Shown piece by piece: positions 26,169 through 33,022 of a stretch of DNA of 64,000 nucleotides. Every line of letters starts with the position of its first letter. The first letter of the stretch is position 1. Under the pieces are notes generated by a model. The model saw nothing but the letters and a program-made list of their open reading frames with translations, did no database searches and was not told where the DNA came from. Source of the stretch: Lujinxingia vulgaris (GTDB lineage Bacteria; Myxococcota_A; Bradymonadia; Bradymonadales; Bradymonadaceae); assembly GCF_007997015.1 (NCBI RefSeq), contig NZ_VOSM01000015.1, positions 28,326 through 92,325 of the forward strand. The letters run 5' to 3'. Position numbers and translations under genes: made by a program.

Positions 26169-27497
26169 AGGGGAAGTGGCGTCGAACTCGCGTAGGATCG
26201 TGGCGGCTTGCTGGCGGGCCTGTTGTGCGGCGTCGTCGTTGCCGAGCTCTTCGTGGGCCCAGGCGATGAGGGTGTAGGCTTCGGCGCGGGCGCGGGGGCT
26301 GCTCGCGGTCGAGAGGGCTTGTGTGGCGTGGACCAGGGTGGTGGCCGGGTCGTCTTCGGCGCGGGCCTGGCGGGCGCGTTGAAGGGGGGAGGGAGCGGGT
26401 TCGGCGATTTCGTCGGAGGCGGAGATGTCGGCCTCGGCTGCGGCTTCGGAGTCGGCGAGCTCGTTGCTGGTGGAAGGTGCGGCGGAGCGCCGTTTGGGGG
26501 AGGCGCCTTCGGGTTGGGTCAGAGGGGCGGGCTCGGCTTGAGGTGCGGGTGCGCTGTCGCGCGTGGGGGCGTTGAAGATGCGATCTTCGGTTTCGGCGAA
26601 GGCATCTGCGCGTTCTTGAGGTGCGGCGGAGGCCCCCAGTCCGCCGCTGCCGTAGCTGCGGTCGAGAGGCCGGGGGGAGACCGCGGGTTGGGGGGCGCTG
26701 CGCGCGCCGCCGGTGGGGGTATCGGCCAGGGCGGCGCCTGAAGATGCGGCGGTGCGGTCGGCTTCGGCTCGAGTGGTGCGTCGCTGACGAGGCTGAGGTT
26801 CGGCTTCGCGTGCCGGGGCCTGGTCGGTGGTGACGACGGGTGCGGAGCGCCCCGAGGCGCGCGAGGGCCGGGCGTTTTGTGTGCGGGTGGAGGCGGGTGG
26901 TGCGTCGCCGATCGTGCCGACATTTTCGGCCAGGGTGTCTTCGGCTATTTCGGCTATTTCGGCTTGTTCGGCCTTTTCGACTGTTGCGGCTTCTTCGACA
27001 GGTGCTTCGTCGGCTGCGGGCGTGTGTGAACGCTCATCTTCCTGGTCGGTAGTCGGGGAAGATGATTCAAATGAGACGGGGGCGGCCATGCCGTGTTCGG
27101 CCAGGGGGGCGTGGTGTCGAGGGGCGGAGTCGAGTTGCAGGGTGCGCAGGATGCCGGCCACGCCGACGAGCAGGGCGGCGGCGACGAGGCTGTGGCGGAA
27201 GCCGGGGCTCTGCCAGGCGCGGCGCCAGAGGGACTGCCGGGGGTCGGGAGCGGATCGGGTGGGGGAGGGCGCGTGGGTGCGGGCGTCTTCCAGGATGAGA
27301 TCGGTCAGCGTGGAGGAGACGCGGGCTGGCGGGGAGGTGTGTTGGGCGATGAGTTCGCGTGCTGCGCGCAGCTCCTCAAAGGCCGCACGAAGCTCGGGGT
27401 CGGCGTCGATGTCGGCGCGCAACGCGCTCGCTTCCTCGGGCGGAAGTTCGCCGTAGAGGAGGTCGAGGAGTTTATCGTGGGGGGCGTGCGCGCTCAT
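26166..27497 (-). CDS. Anti-sigma-factor-like membrane protein
   Basis: The 443-residue product begins like a cytoplasmic anti-sigma domain (HDKLLDLLYGELPPEEASAL, then ADPELRAAFEELRAARELIA). The Cys pair of the zinc form is missing. One membrane segment follows (HSLVAAALLVGVAGILRTL, about 105-123), then a long low-complexity Ala/Glu/Pro-rich region with little conservation. The C-terminus has a TPR-like repeat (ARAEAYTLIAWAHEELGNDD). It lies 131 bp downstream of an ECF sigma gene on the same strand, the usual arrangement of a sigma/anti-sigma pair. The signal sensed is unknown. Confidence 0.72.
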   Translation of the reverse strand: MSAHAPHDKLLDLLYGELPPEEASALRADIDADPELRAAFEELRAARELIAQHTSPPARVSSTLTDLILEDARTHAPSPTRSAPDPRQSLWRRAWQSPGFRHSLVAAALLVGVAGILRTLQLDSAPRHHAPLAEHGMAAPVSFESSSPTTDQEDERSHTPAADEAPVEEAATVEKAEQAEIAEIAEDTLAENVGTIGDAPPASTRTQNARPSRASGRSAPVVTTDQAPAREAEPQPRQRRTTRAEADRTAASSGAALADTPTGGARSAPQPAVSPRPLDRSYGSGGLGASAAPQERADAFAETEDRIFNAPTRDSAPAPQAEPAPLTQPEGASPKRRSAAPSTSNELADSEAAAEADISASDEIAEPAPSPLQRARQARAEDDPATTLVHATQALSTASSPRARAEAYTLIAWAHEELGNDDAAQQARQQAATILREFDATSP

Positions 27498-27628
27498 CGC
27501 TAAAGGTTCCGTTTGCGGGAAAGGTTAGTTTTATGCGGCTCGAAGGCAGGTCGCATCGGGTCGCATGTCTGTAAACGCAAAGCGGGCGAAAAGGATCTAA
27601 TTCCCTCTTCGCCGCGTCTGCCCAGGGG

Positions 27629-28315
27629 TCAGGGCAACATCTCGGAGGCTTCGTCGGCGTCAAAGCTGCGGGAGGCGAAGTCGGCAAGTTCGCCGCGCAG
27701 GGTTTGAAGGGCATAACGCATGCGGCTTTTGATGGTGGGTTCGGGGCAGTCGAGCATGTCGGCGATCTCGCGAAACTTCAGTCCGGAGATCTCGCGCAGG
27801 ATAAAGACCTCGCGCTGATCTTCGGGGAGGTTGGCCAGGGCCCGATCGAGGCGGTCGCGGAAGACGAGGCGGTCGTGGTCGACGGAGGCCGAGCGGGCGT
27901 TTTCGTCGATCAGGGCGTCCTGGTGGGTGGCGCCCTCATCGTCACCCAGGGCGTTTTGTAAGGAGAGGGTGTGGGCGCGGCTGTGTTTTCTGGCGTGGTC
28001 GATGCAGAGGTTGCGGGCGATGGTGTAGGCCCAGGTGGTGAATTTTGCGTCGGGTGAATAGGAGCCGGCGCTCTTGACGATGCGCAGGAAGGTCTCCTGG
28101 AGGAGTTCGTCGGCCAGGGGAGGCTGGCGGCAGCTGCGCAGGATGAAGTTGTAGAGGGGGCCCTGGTGGCGTGTGACGAGCAGGGCGAAAGCCTGCTGGT
28201 TGCCGCCGGCGTAGCGGATCATCAGCTCTTCGTCACTCAGCTCGTCGAGAGCGGGAGCGTCGGCGTCGGCGCGGTTGCGGCGACCGAGCAAAGATTTGAT
28301 GACGGCGAAGAGCAT
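27629..28315 (-). CDS. ECF-family RNA polymerase sigma factor
   Basis: The 228-residue product has sigma region 2 (DEELMIRYAGGNQQAFALLV, ADELLQETFLRIVKSAGSY, FTTWAYTIARNLCIDHARKH) and region 4 (LPEDQREVFILREISGLKFR, EIADMLDCPEPTIKSRMRYA), with no regions 1 or 3. ECF factors respond to envelope signals under a cognate anti-sigma protein, here the gene immediately downstream. The target promoters cannot be named from this window. Confidence 0.94.
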   Translation of the reverse strand: MLFAVIKSLLGRRNRADADAPALDELSDEELMIRYAGGNQQAFALLVTRHQGPLYNFILRSCRQPPLADELLQETFLRIVKSAGSYSPDAKFTTWAYTIARNLCIDHARKHSRAHTLSLQNALGDDEGATHQDALIDENARSASVDHDRLVFRDRLDRALANLPEDQREVFILREISGLKFREIADMLDCPEPTIKSRMRYALQTLRGELADFASRSFDADEASEMLP

Positions 28316-28397
28316 GATGCTCGCGTGGCGAGGGGGGTAGGGGCGGTGCGATGGCGAGTTTATCGGAGGAGGGGGTCAGGGGGCAACGGGACGCCGT

Positions 28398-28747
28398 GGT
28401 GCCAGGCAGTCGTGCACGGGGATGGAGATGTGCGGGGGCCAGGCAGTCGTGCGTGGTGATGAAGATGTGCGGGTGCCAGGCAGTCGTGCACGAGGATGAA
28501 GATGTGCGGGTGCCAGGCAGTCGTGCGTGGAGATGAAAATGTGCGGGTGCCAGGCAGTCGTGCGTGGTGATGAAGTAGATGAAGATGTGCGGGTGCCAGG
28601 CAGTCGTGCACGAGGATGAAGATGTGCGGGTGCCAGGCAGTCGTGCGTGGTGATGAAGTAGATGAAGATGTGCGGGTGCCAGGCAGTCGTGCAGGTAGAT
28701 GAAGATGTGCGGGTGCCTGGCACTGCGGTTGAATGTTCAAGAAGATC
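28398..28747 (+). repeat. Core-repeat array 3 (37- and 46-bp units)
   Basis: About eight plus-strand cores, nearly all GGTGCCAGGCAGTCGTGC, are spaced by 37 or 46 bp, plus one core variant GGTGCCTGGCAC near 28708. Tails are of the form ACGAGGATGAAGATGTGCG or GTGGTGATGAAG with an optional 9-bp TAGATGAAG insertion. The array lies between the sigma gene start and the end of the next minus-strand gene, and runs into the hairpin at 28748. Confidence 0.93.
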
Positions 28748-28781
28748 GAAGGCCTGGCACCGCGGTGGGTGCCAGGCCTTC
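28748..28781. repeat. Head-to-head core-repeat hairpin A
   Basis: Two cores face each other. A 14-bp arm containing GGCCTGGCACC (28748-28761) is perfectly complementary to 28768-28781 across a 6-bp loop. It sits 28 bp from the stop of the HEAT-like lipoprotein gene, where it could stabilise or end that mRNA. A nearly identical element occurs at 30490. Confidence 0.85.
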
Positions 28782-28808
28782 GTGATGATCGGAGCTATCG
28801 GGTGAGGC

Positions 28809-30098
28809 TTATTCGGCCTCAAGCGCGGAGGCCGTCTGGCTGGCGAGCTGGCCGAGGGTGGTGCGGCTGCTCCAGCCGGGGAGGCGCTGGCGCTCACGGC
28901 TCAGGGCGGCGACATCGGCCTGGAGGGAGGTGGCGTTGGTGACGCCGGCGCAGACGACGCCCAGGGTCTGAGCGGGCCAGCTTTCCATGGCGAGGAGCTC
29001 TTTGATGACGGGCTGGAAGTCGGTGATTTTTTCGCGCTCCATGGTGCCCTTGTAGAGGTTGCAGACCTGGGAGGTGGCGGCCTCAAAGCTGTCTTCGCGG
29101 GGGATGTCCCAGCCCTCGGTGGTGGTGGGCAGGGCGGAGGCGATGAGCGGGAGGCTCTCGCGCTTCCGGGTGTCGATGATGTAGTTGGCGGCGACCCAGC
29201 GCATCAGGCCGGGGCGCTCGGTGATGATCTTCTGGTAGGTCTCGGTGGCGTCTTTGCCTTTGACGCGGGCCAGGGCTTCCATGGCGGCCTGGATGTGCTC
29301 GGTGGAGGTGTTTTCGTCGAAGATCGCGAACTCAAAGTAGGGGGCGGCTTCGGCGGTGTTGGCGTTGAAGATGGCCTGGGGAAGATCGCGTTTGAGCTCG
29401 GGGTGTTCCTCGCGGGCGCGCTCGGCCAGGGCGGCGTCAATGGGGCCCTGGTCTTCTTCGGGGATGAACTCGCGCATGGCGGCGGCGATGCGGCCGGGCT
29501 GGAAGGTCTCTTTGAGCCAGGGCGCGACGAGCTCTACAGCGCCCTCGCCGGCCAGGGGCACGATCTGGGCGACGGTGGCGTCGCCGAGCTGGTCGCGAAG
29601 CTCGAGGTCTTTTTCAAGCCAGCCCTTGAGAATGGTCTGGGCTTTTTGCTGCGCACCTTCACTGAAGTAGGGGTGGAGCATGTAGGCGGCGTCTTTGGCG
29701 CGGGTGGCCTTGGAGTCGCCGATGACGAGCTCAGCGCCCTGTTCTTTCATCTCTTCGGTGAGTTCGGGGATGTCGTTGGCGGCCCACATCGTCTCGATGG
29801 TGGGAATGGCGCCGTCGGCCATGGCCTGGCGGGCGGCTTCATCTTCGACGCGATCGAGGGTGCGGGGGATGCGGGCGTGTTCGCCCTCTTCGATCAAGAT
29901 CTGGACGGCGCGCACGCGCACCTCCAGGGGCTCTTCTTCGCTCTCAGCCCAGGTGGCGAGCTGCTCGGTGCCGCCTTTGGCGGTGCGCCAGACTTCGAGG
30001 TCTTCCGGGGTGCGTTTGCAGCCGGTGGGGATGAGGAGGGCGGCGACCAGGAAGATGGCCAGGGCGCGGCGAAGGGGCGTGCTGAGCAAGGAACGCAT
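28809..30098 (-). CDS. HEAT-like repeat lipoprotein
   Basis: The 429-residue product has a lipoprotein signal (RRALAIFLVAALLIPTGC). It is otherwise built of short helical repeats (LEVRVRAVQILIEEGEHARI, VAQIVPLAGEGAVELVAPWL, TSTEHIQAAMEALARVKGKD) resembling HEAT or Armadillo repeats. Such solenoids bind protein partners; no enzymatic motif is seen. ATG 30098 is chosen because it gives a standard lipoprotein signal. It is flanked on both sides by repeat arrays and seems monocistronic. Confidence 0.75.
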   Translation of the reverse strand: MRSLLSTPLRRALAIFLVAALLIPTGCKRTPEDLEVWRTAKGGTEQLATWAESEEEPLEVRVRAVQILIEEGEHARIPRTLDRVEDEAARQAMADGAIPTIETMWAANDIPELTEEMKEQGAELVIGDSKATRAKDAAYMLHPYFSEGAQQKAQTILKGWLEKDLELRDQLGDATVAQIVPLAGEGAVELVAPWLKETFQPGRIAAAMREFIPEEDQGPIDAALAERAREEHPELKRDLPQAIFNANTAEAAPYFEFAIFDENTSTEHIQAAMEALARVKGKDATETYQKIITERPGLMRWVAANYIIDTRKRESLPLIASALPTTTEGWDIPREDSFEAATSQVCNLYKGTMEREKITDFQPVIKELLAMESWPAQTLGVVCAGVTNATSLQADVAALSRERQRLPGWSSRTTLGQLASQTASALEAE

Positions 30099-30242
30099 GG
30101 GCAGTCTCGTACCGGTGTGGTGAAGAGTATTTTTGATCAAGGGATCGACAGGGCGTCGAGCATGTCGTTATGGGGAGGAACGATAGTCATCGCAGGAAAT
30201 CATGTCCACCGTGGGCGTGTGATGAACTGTCGCTGATGTCGT

Positions 30243-30360
30243 GGTGCCAGGCACTCGAACATATGTGTGATCGGGTGCCAGGGCATCGGTCATGAGGTTC
30301 AAGAAGATCGGGTGCCAGGCCATCGGTCATGAAGTTCAAGAAGATCGGGTGCCAGGTGAC
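30243..30360 (+). repeat. Core-repeat array 4
   Basis: Four plus-strand cores (near 30243, 30274, 30310 and 30347) with irregular spacing of 31-37 bp. The tails TTCAAGAAGATCG resemble those of arrays 1 and 2. The last core, GGTGCCAGGTGACGC, runs directly into the MITE-like element at 30363. Confidence 0.85.
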
Positions 30361-30362
30361 GC

Positions 30363-30466
30363 GTCAACTCCCCAGGACGAATCCTGCGGCGTCGCCGCGG
30401 GCTCGCGGTAGCGCTGCTACAGCTTTGCCCTTGCTCCTTGTAGGGCTTCGCCCTGGTGGAGTTGAC
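30363..30466. mobile_element. MITE-like structured element with terminal inverted repeats
   Basis: A 104-bp block bounded by GTCAACTCC-CCAGG (left) and CCTGGTGGAGTTGAC (right), which are complementary apart from one bulged base. The interior is rich in smaller palindromes (GTAGCGCTGCTAC, AGGGCTTCGCCCT). It has no open frame. It interrupts array 4 just after a core, which suggests insertion into the array. It is single-copy in the window; copies elsewhere would confirm mobility. Confidence 0.5.
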
Positions 30467-30489
30467 GGTTGGGAGGTTCAAGAAGATCG

Positions 30490-30521
30490 AAGGCCTGGCA
30501 CCGAGGTGGGTGCCAGGCCTT
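30490..30521. repeat. Head-to-head core-repeat hairpin B
   Basis: AAGGCCTGGCACC (30490-30502) pairs perfectly with 30509-30521 across a 6-bp loop. This is the same element as hairpin A with the loop GAGGTG instead of GCGGTG. It shares the left flank TTCAAGAAGATCG and lies 24 bp from the stop of the endonuclease gene. Confidence 0.85.
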
Positions 30522-30544
30522 GATAGTTGCTTGAGTCGAAAAGA

Positions 30545-31654
30545 TCAGAAGTCGGCGATCTGGTCGACGAAGTCGGGACGGTCGATGAAGGGGTTGCGGT
30601 TCTCCTGGACGACTTCGATGCGGTCGTTGCGCAGGCGCTCCCAGTCGTCGGGGGGATCTTCGCAGTGCCAATCGCGCAGGACGGCTTCTTCGAGTTGGGG
30701 GATGGGCAGGCCGTAGCGGACCGAGAAGTAGAAGTGGGCGCGGGCGATGTCGCCGCGGCTTTCGGGGCGGACCTCGAAGACTGTCGAGCGGCCATCTTCG
30801 GAGGGGCCGAGTTTGGAGCCGCCCTCCTGCCAGGAGCAGTTGGAGGAGCAGTTGGTGTTTCCGAACTCGTGGCTTGCGCGCGCGGAGTTGGAGGCCATCC
30901 AGGTGGGGAAGAGGTGGTGGATGTCGCTCACGTGAGGAGGGGTATCGCTACTGTCAGATTTGGGCCAAGAGTGCTCGGTGTTAAAGCCGTCGGGGGTGCG
31001 GAAGTCGTCAGCAGATGGTTGTCGAGCGGTTGCCAGGCGGCCGGTGTAGGGGCAGTGAATGTAGCCGTCGAGCTGGGTGTCGATGCCATCGACGGGGGCG
31101 TACATGAAGTCGCGGGCGCCCGAGTAGCTGTAATAGGTGTGGTCGTCGACGAGGAGGAAGAGGCCGTCGATCAGGGTTTGGTCGGTGGTGTTTTCGAGGT
31201 GGGTGTAGCGCGTCTCGTCGAGCTGCAGCTCGGGAGCGCAGCTCCAGCCCTCAACCGGGTCAGCGTCGGCATCGGGTTCGTCGGCGTCGGCGTCAGGTTC
31301 GTTAGTGTCGGCGTCGGGTTCGTCGGCGTCGGCGTCAGGTTCGTTGGCGTCGGCGTCGGGGACCTCGGTGTCGGCGTCGGGGACTTCGGTGTCGGCGTCG
31401 GGGACCTCGGTATCGGCGTCGGGGACTTCGGTATCGGCGTCGGGGACTTCGGTATCGGCGTCGGGGACTTCGGCGTCGAGGTCGGTGTCGGCGTCAGCAT
31501 CGGGAAGGTTGATATCGGTGTCGAGATCGCCTGTGTCGCCGACGTCGATGATATCGATGATGCCGGTGTCGACGTCGGAGTCGGGAGTATCGGAGCAGGC
31601 GCCGAGCAGGGCGATGAGGAGGGTGAGCATGCCGAGGGATGAGAGATGACGCAT
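30545..31654 (-). CDS. Endonuclease I family lipoprotein with Asp-rich repeat linker
   Basis: The 369-residue product has a lipoprotein signal (GMLTLLIALLGAC). A long acidic linker follows, built from 7-residue EVPDADT repeats and related NEPDADAD units. The C-terminal nuclease domain has NTEHSWPKS, SDIHHLFP, EFGNTNC and NPFIDRPDFVDQ, typical of the EndA/NucM His-Me finger family. These enzymes cut DNA non-specifically outside the cytoplasm, for nutrition or for destroying prey or extracellular DNA. The linker is encoded by 21-bp tandem repeats that could vary in number. A paralogue lies immediately upstream on the same strand. Confidence 0.88.
   Translation of the reverse strand: MRHLSSLGMLTLLIALLGACSDTPDSDVDTGIIDIIDVGDTGDLDTDINLPDADADTDLDAEVPDADTEVPDADTEVPDADTEVPDADTEVPDADTEVPDADANEPDADADEPDADTNEPDADADEPDADADPVEGWSCAPELQLDETRYTHLENTTDQTLIDGLFLLVDDHTYYSYSGARDFMYAPVDGIDTQLDGYIHCPYTGRLATARQPSADDFRTPDGFNTEHSWPKSDSSDTPPHVSDIHHLFPTWMASNSARASHEFGNTNCSSNCSWQEGGSKLGPSEDGRSTVFEVRPESRGDIARAHFYFSVRYGLPIPQLEEAVLRDWHCEDPPDDWERLRNDRIEVVQENRNPFIDRPDFVDQIADF
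31350..31475 (-). repeat. 21-bp coding tandem repeat in the endonuclease linker
   Basis: About six near-perfect 21-bp units (plus-strand form TCGGCGTCGGGGACTTCGGT plus one base) encode the EVPDADT repeats. The period is a multiple of three, so copy-number change keeps the frame and only alters linker length. Confidence 0.85.
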
Positions 31655-31697
31655 AGGGGGCCTGATGAGGTGCGGGGGAACGTTATTTAAGGGGCGC

Positions 31698-31800
31698 AGT
31701 GCCAGGCGATGGGAGATGTCAGGGTGCCAGGCGATAGGACATGGGATTTGAGATGATTGGGTGCCAGGCATGCGGACATGTCGCGGTGCCAGGCGAAAGC
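31698..31800 (+). repeat. Core-repeat array 5 (four copies)
   Basis: Four plus-strand cores: GTGCCAGGCGATGGG, GGTGCCAGGCGATAGG, GGTGCCAGGCATGCGG and GGTGCCAGGCGAAAGC, at uneven spacing between the two endonuclease genes. It is one of the most degenerate arrays; the usual NNYCG motif is partly lost. Confidence 0.8.
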
Positions 31801-31825
31801 GCGCGAGCGGGTAGCCGCGATGCGT

Positions 31826-32746
31826 TCAGTAGTCGCCGTCGAAGGTGTCGAAGTTGTCGACAAAGTCGGGGCGATCGATGAAGGGGTTGCGGTTGGACTG
31901 GATCATTTGAATGAGATCGTTGCGCTGGAGTTCGTAGTCGTCGGGGGGATCTTCGCAGTGCCACTGGCGCAAGACGGCCTCTTCGCGGGCTTCGATGGGC
32001 ATCTGGTAGCGTAGGGCGAAGTAGAACATGGCGCGGGCGACGTTTCCGCGGAAGGCGGGGCGGACCTCGAAGACGGTGTCTCGGCCGTCGGCGGAGGGGC
32101 CGCGCTGGGAGCCGTTTTGGTGCCAGGGGCAGGCGCTGCCAGAGCAGGACGTGTTGCCGTAGGGGTGATTGCTGCGCACAGAATTGACGCCGCCGTCGAC
32201 GGTGAAGAGGTGGTGGATGTCGCTTTTGGGGGGCTCGACGTCGGCGCCGCGGCTTTGCGGCCAGGAGTGCTCGGTGTTGAAGCCGCCGGGTTCTCTGGTG
32301 CCGTCGGGCTCGGTGATGCGGCCGGTGTAGGCGCACTCGATGGTGCCGTCGTCGTAGGGTTCGATATCGTTGAAGAGGTGCGTGCGAGCAGTGGAGTAGT
32401 AGAGGGCAATGTGTCCGGAGACCATGTTGAGAAGACCGCGCTGGATCTGGGCGTCGCTCAGTCCGTTGAGGTGGCGGTAGCGGCGATCATTGAGGTCGAG
32501 ATCGGGGTCGCAGGGCCAGGGTTCGGGCGGAGGGGGAGCGTTGACGTCCTCGGGGTTGGAGGTGTCTTCTGGCTCGGAGGTGTCTTCGGGCTCGGAGGTG
32601 TCTTCGGGCTCGGAGGTGTCTTCGGCGGCGTCGGTGAGATCGATGTCGGGAACCTCCGGGGGGAGGGTGCCGGCTTCGGGTTGTGCGCAGGCCACGAAGA
32701 GGACCAGGAGAGCGAGAAGGGGGGGGAGGGTGTTGCGCAACATCAT
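31826..32746 (-). CDS. Second endonuclease I family lipoprotein
   Basis: The 306-residue product is a paralogue of the downstream gene: lipoprotein signal (PPLLALLVLFVAC), a linker of 6-residue EDTSEP repeats, then the nuclease domain with NTEHSWPQS, SDIHHLF, PYGNTSC and NPFIDRPDFVDN. The two domains align end to end, but the linkers use different repeat units. This suggests duplication of the nuclease with independent evolution of the linker. ATG 32746 and ATG 32743 are both possible. A role in degrading extracellular DNA is likely. Confidence 0.88.
   Translation of the reverse strand: MMLRNTLPPLLALLVLFVACAQPEAGTLPPEVPDIDLTDAAEDTSEPEDTSEPEDTSEPEDTSNPEDVNAPPPPEPWPCDPDLDLNDRRYRHLNGLSDAQIQRGLLNMVSGHIALYYSTARTHLFNDIEPYDDGTIECAYTGRITEPDGTREPGGFNTEHSWPQSRGADVEPPKSDIHHLFTVDGGVNSVRSNHPYGNTSCSGSACPWHQNGSQRGPSADGRDTVFEVRPAFRGNVARAMFYFALRYQMPIEAREEAVLRQWHCEDPPDDYELQRNDLIQMIQSNRNPFIDRPDFVDNFDTFDGDY
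32567..32635 (-). repeat. 18-bp coding tandem repeat
   Basis: Four copies of the 18-bp unit GGAGGTGTCTTCGGGCTC encode the EDTSEP linker repeats of the second endonuclease. The period is in frame, so copy number can change without frameshift. Confidence 0.85.
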
Positions 32747-32841
32747 CGGGGGCCTCTGGGGCAGTGGAGGGCCGATAAGTGTTAGCATCGCAAAAAACAC
32801 GAATCAATGAGGAGGTTTATTTGGTGGGGTAATAAGGGGGA

Positions 32842-32897
32842 GAACAACGGGCGGGCACAAGGCCCGCCCCTACGGGAGGGGGATGGAAATTGTCAGG
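32842..32897. repeat. 56-bp dispersed palindromic element, copy 1
   Basis: Begins GAACAACGGGCGGGCACAAG and contains GGGCGGGC-ACAAG-GCCCGCCC, an 8-bp stem with 5-base loop followed by CTACG. An identical copy starts at 32921. Sequences of the form GGGCGGGCACAAGGCCCGCC, from memory, are widespread REP-like elements in environmental bacteria. Confidence 0.8.
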
Positions 32898-32920
32898 CAC
32901 CTGTACGGACGCCTGGCATT

Positions 32921-32976
32921 GAACAACGGGCGGGCACAAGGCCCGCCCCTACGGGAGGGGGATGGAAATTGTCAGG
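32921..32976. repeat. 56-bp dispersed palindromic element, copy 2
   Basis: Direct repeat of copy 1, identical over 56 bp. The two copies are separated by a 23-bp stretch containing a core in inverted form (GCCTGGCATT). Both end in GTCAGG, joining a core-like sequence. Confidence 0.8.
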
Positions 32977-32996
32977 TGCCCGTGCGTCTGAGATCT

Positions 32997-33019
32997 GCAC
33001 GGGTGCCTGGCACCCGTGC
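32997..33019. repeat. 23-bp perfect core-repeat palindrome
   Basis: GCACGGGTGCC-T-GGCACCCGTGC is a perfect odd-length palindrome combining both core orientations. It ends 3 bp before the stop of the transglycosylase gene, so it may end or protect that mRNA. It forms the right edge of the degenerate array 6 (32895-33019). Confidence 0.85.
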
Positions 33020-33022
33020 GGT

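Noticed and set aside
25410..26277. Long overlapping open frames on both strands inside the repeat arrays
   Set aside because: The 34-, 37- and 40-bp units are stop-free in several frames and generate repetitive peptides on both strands. There is no ribosome site and no constant frame between arrays, so these are artefacts of composition.
26166..27497. Zinc-finger (HC2) anti-sigma domain
   Set aside because: The N-terminus resembles the fold, but no Cys pair is present, so zinc binding was not claimed.
30363..30466. Integron attC site
   Set aside because: Inverted ends and inner palindromes suggested attC, but the ends (GTCAAC / GTTGAC) do not fit the RYYYAAC and GTTRRRY consensus. No integrase or cassette is present.
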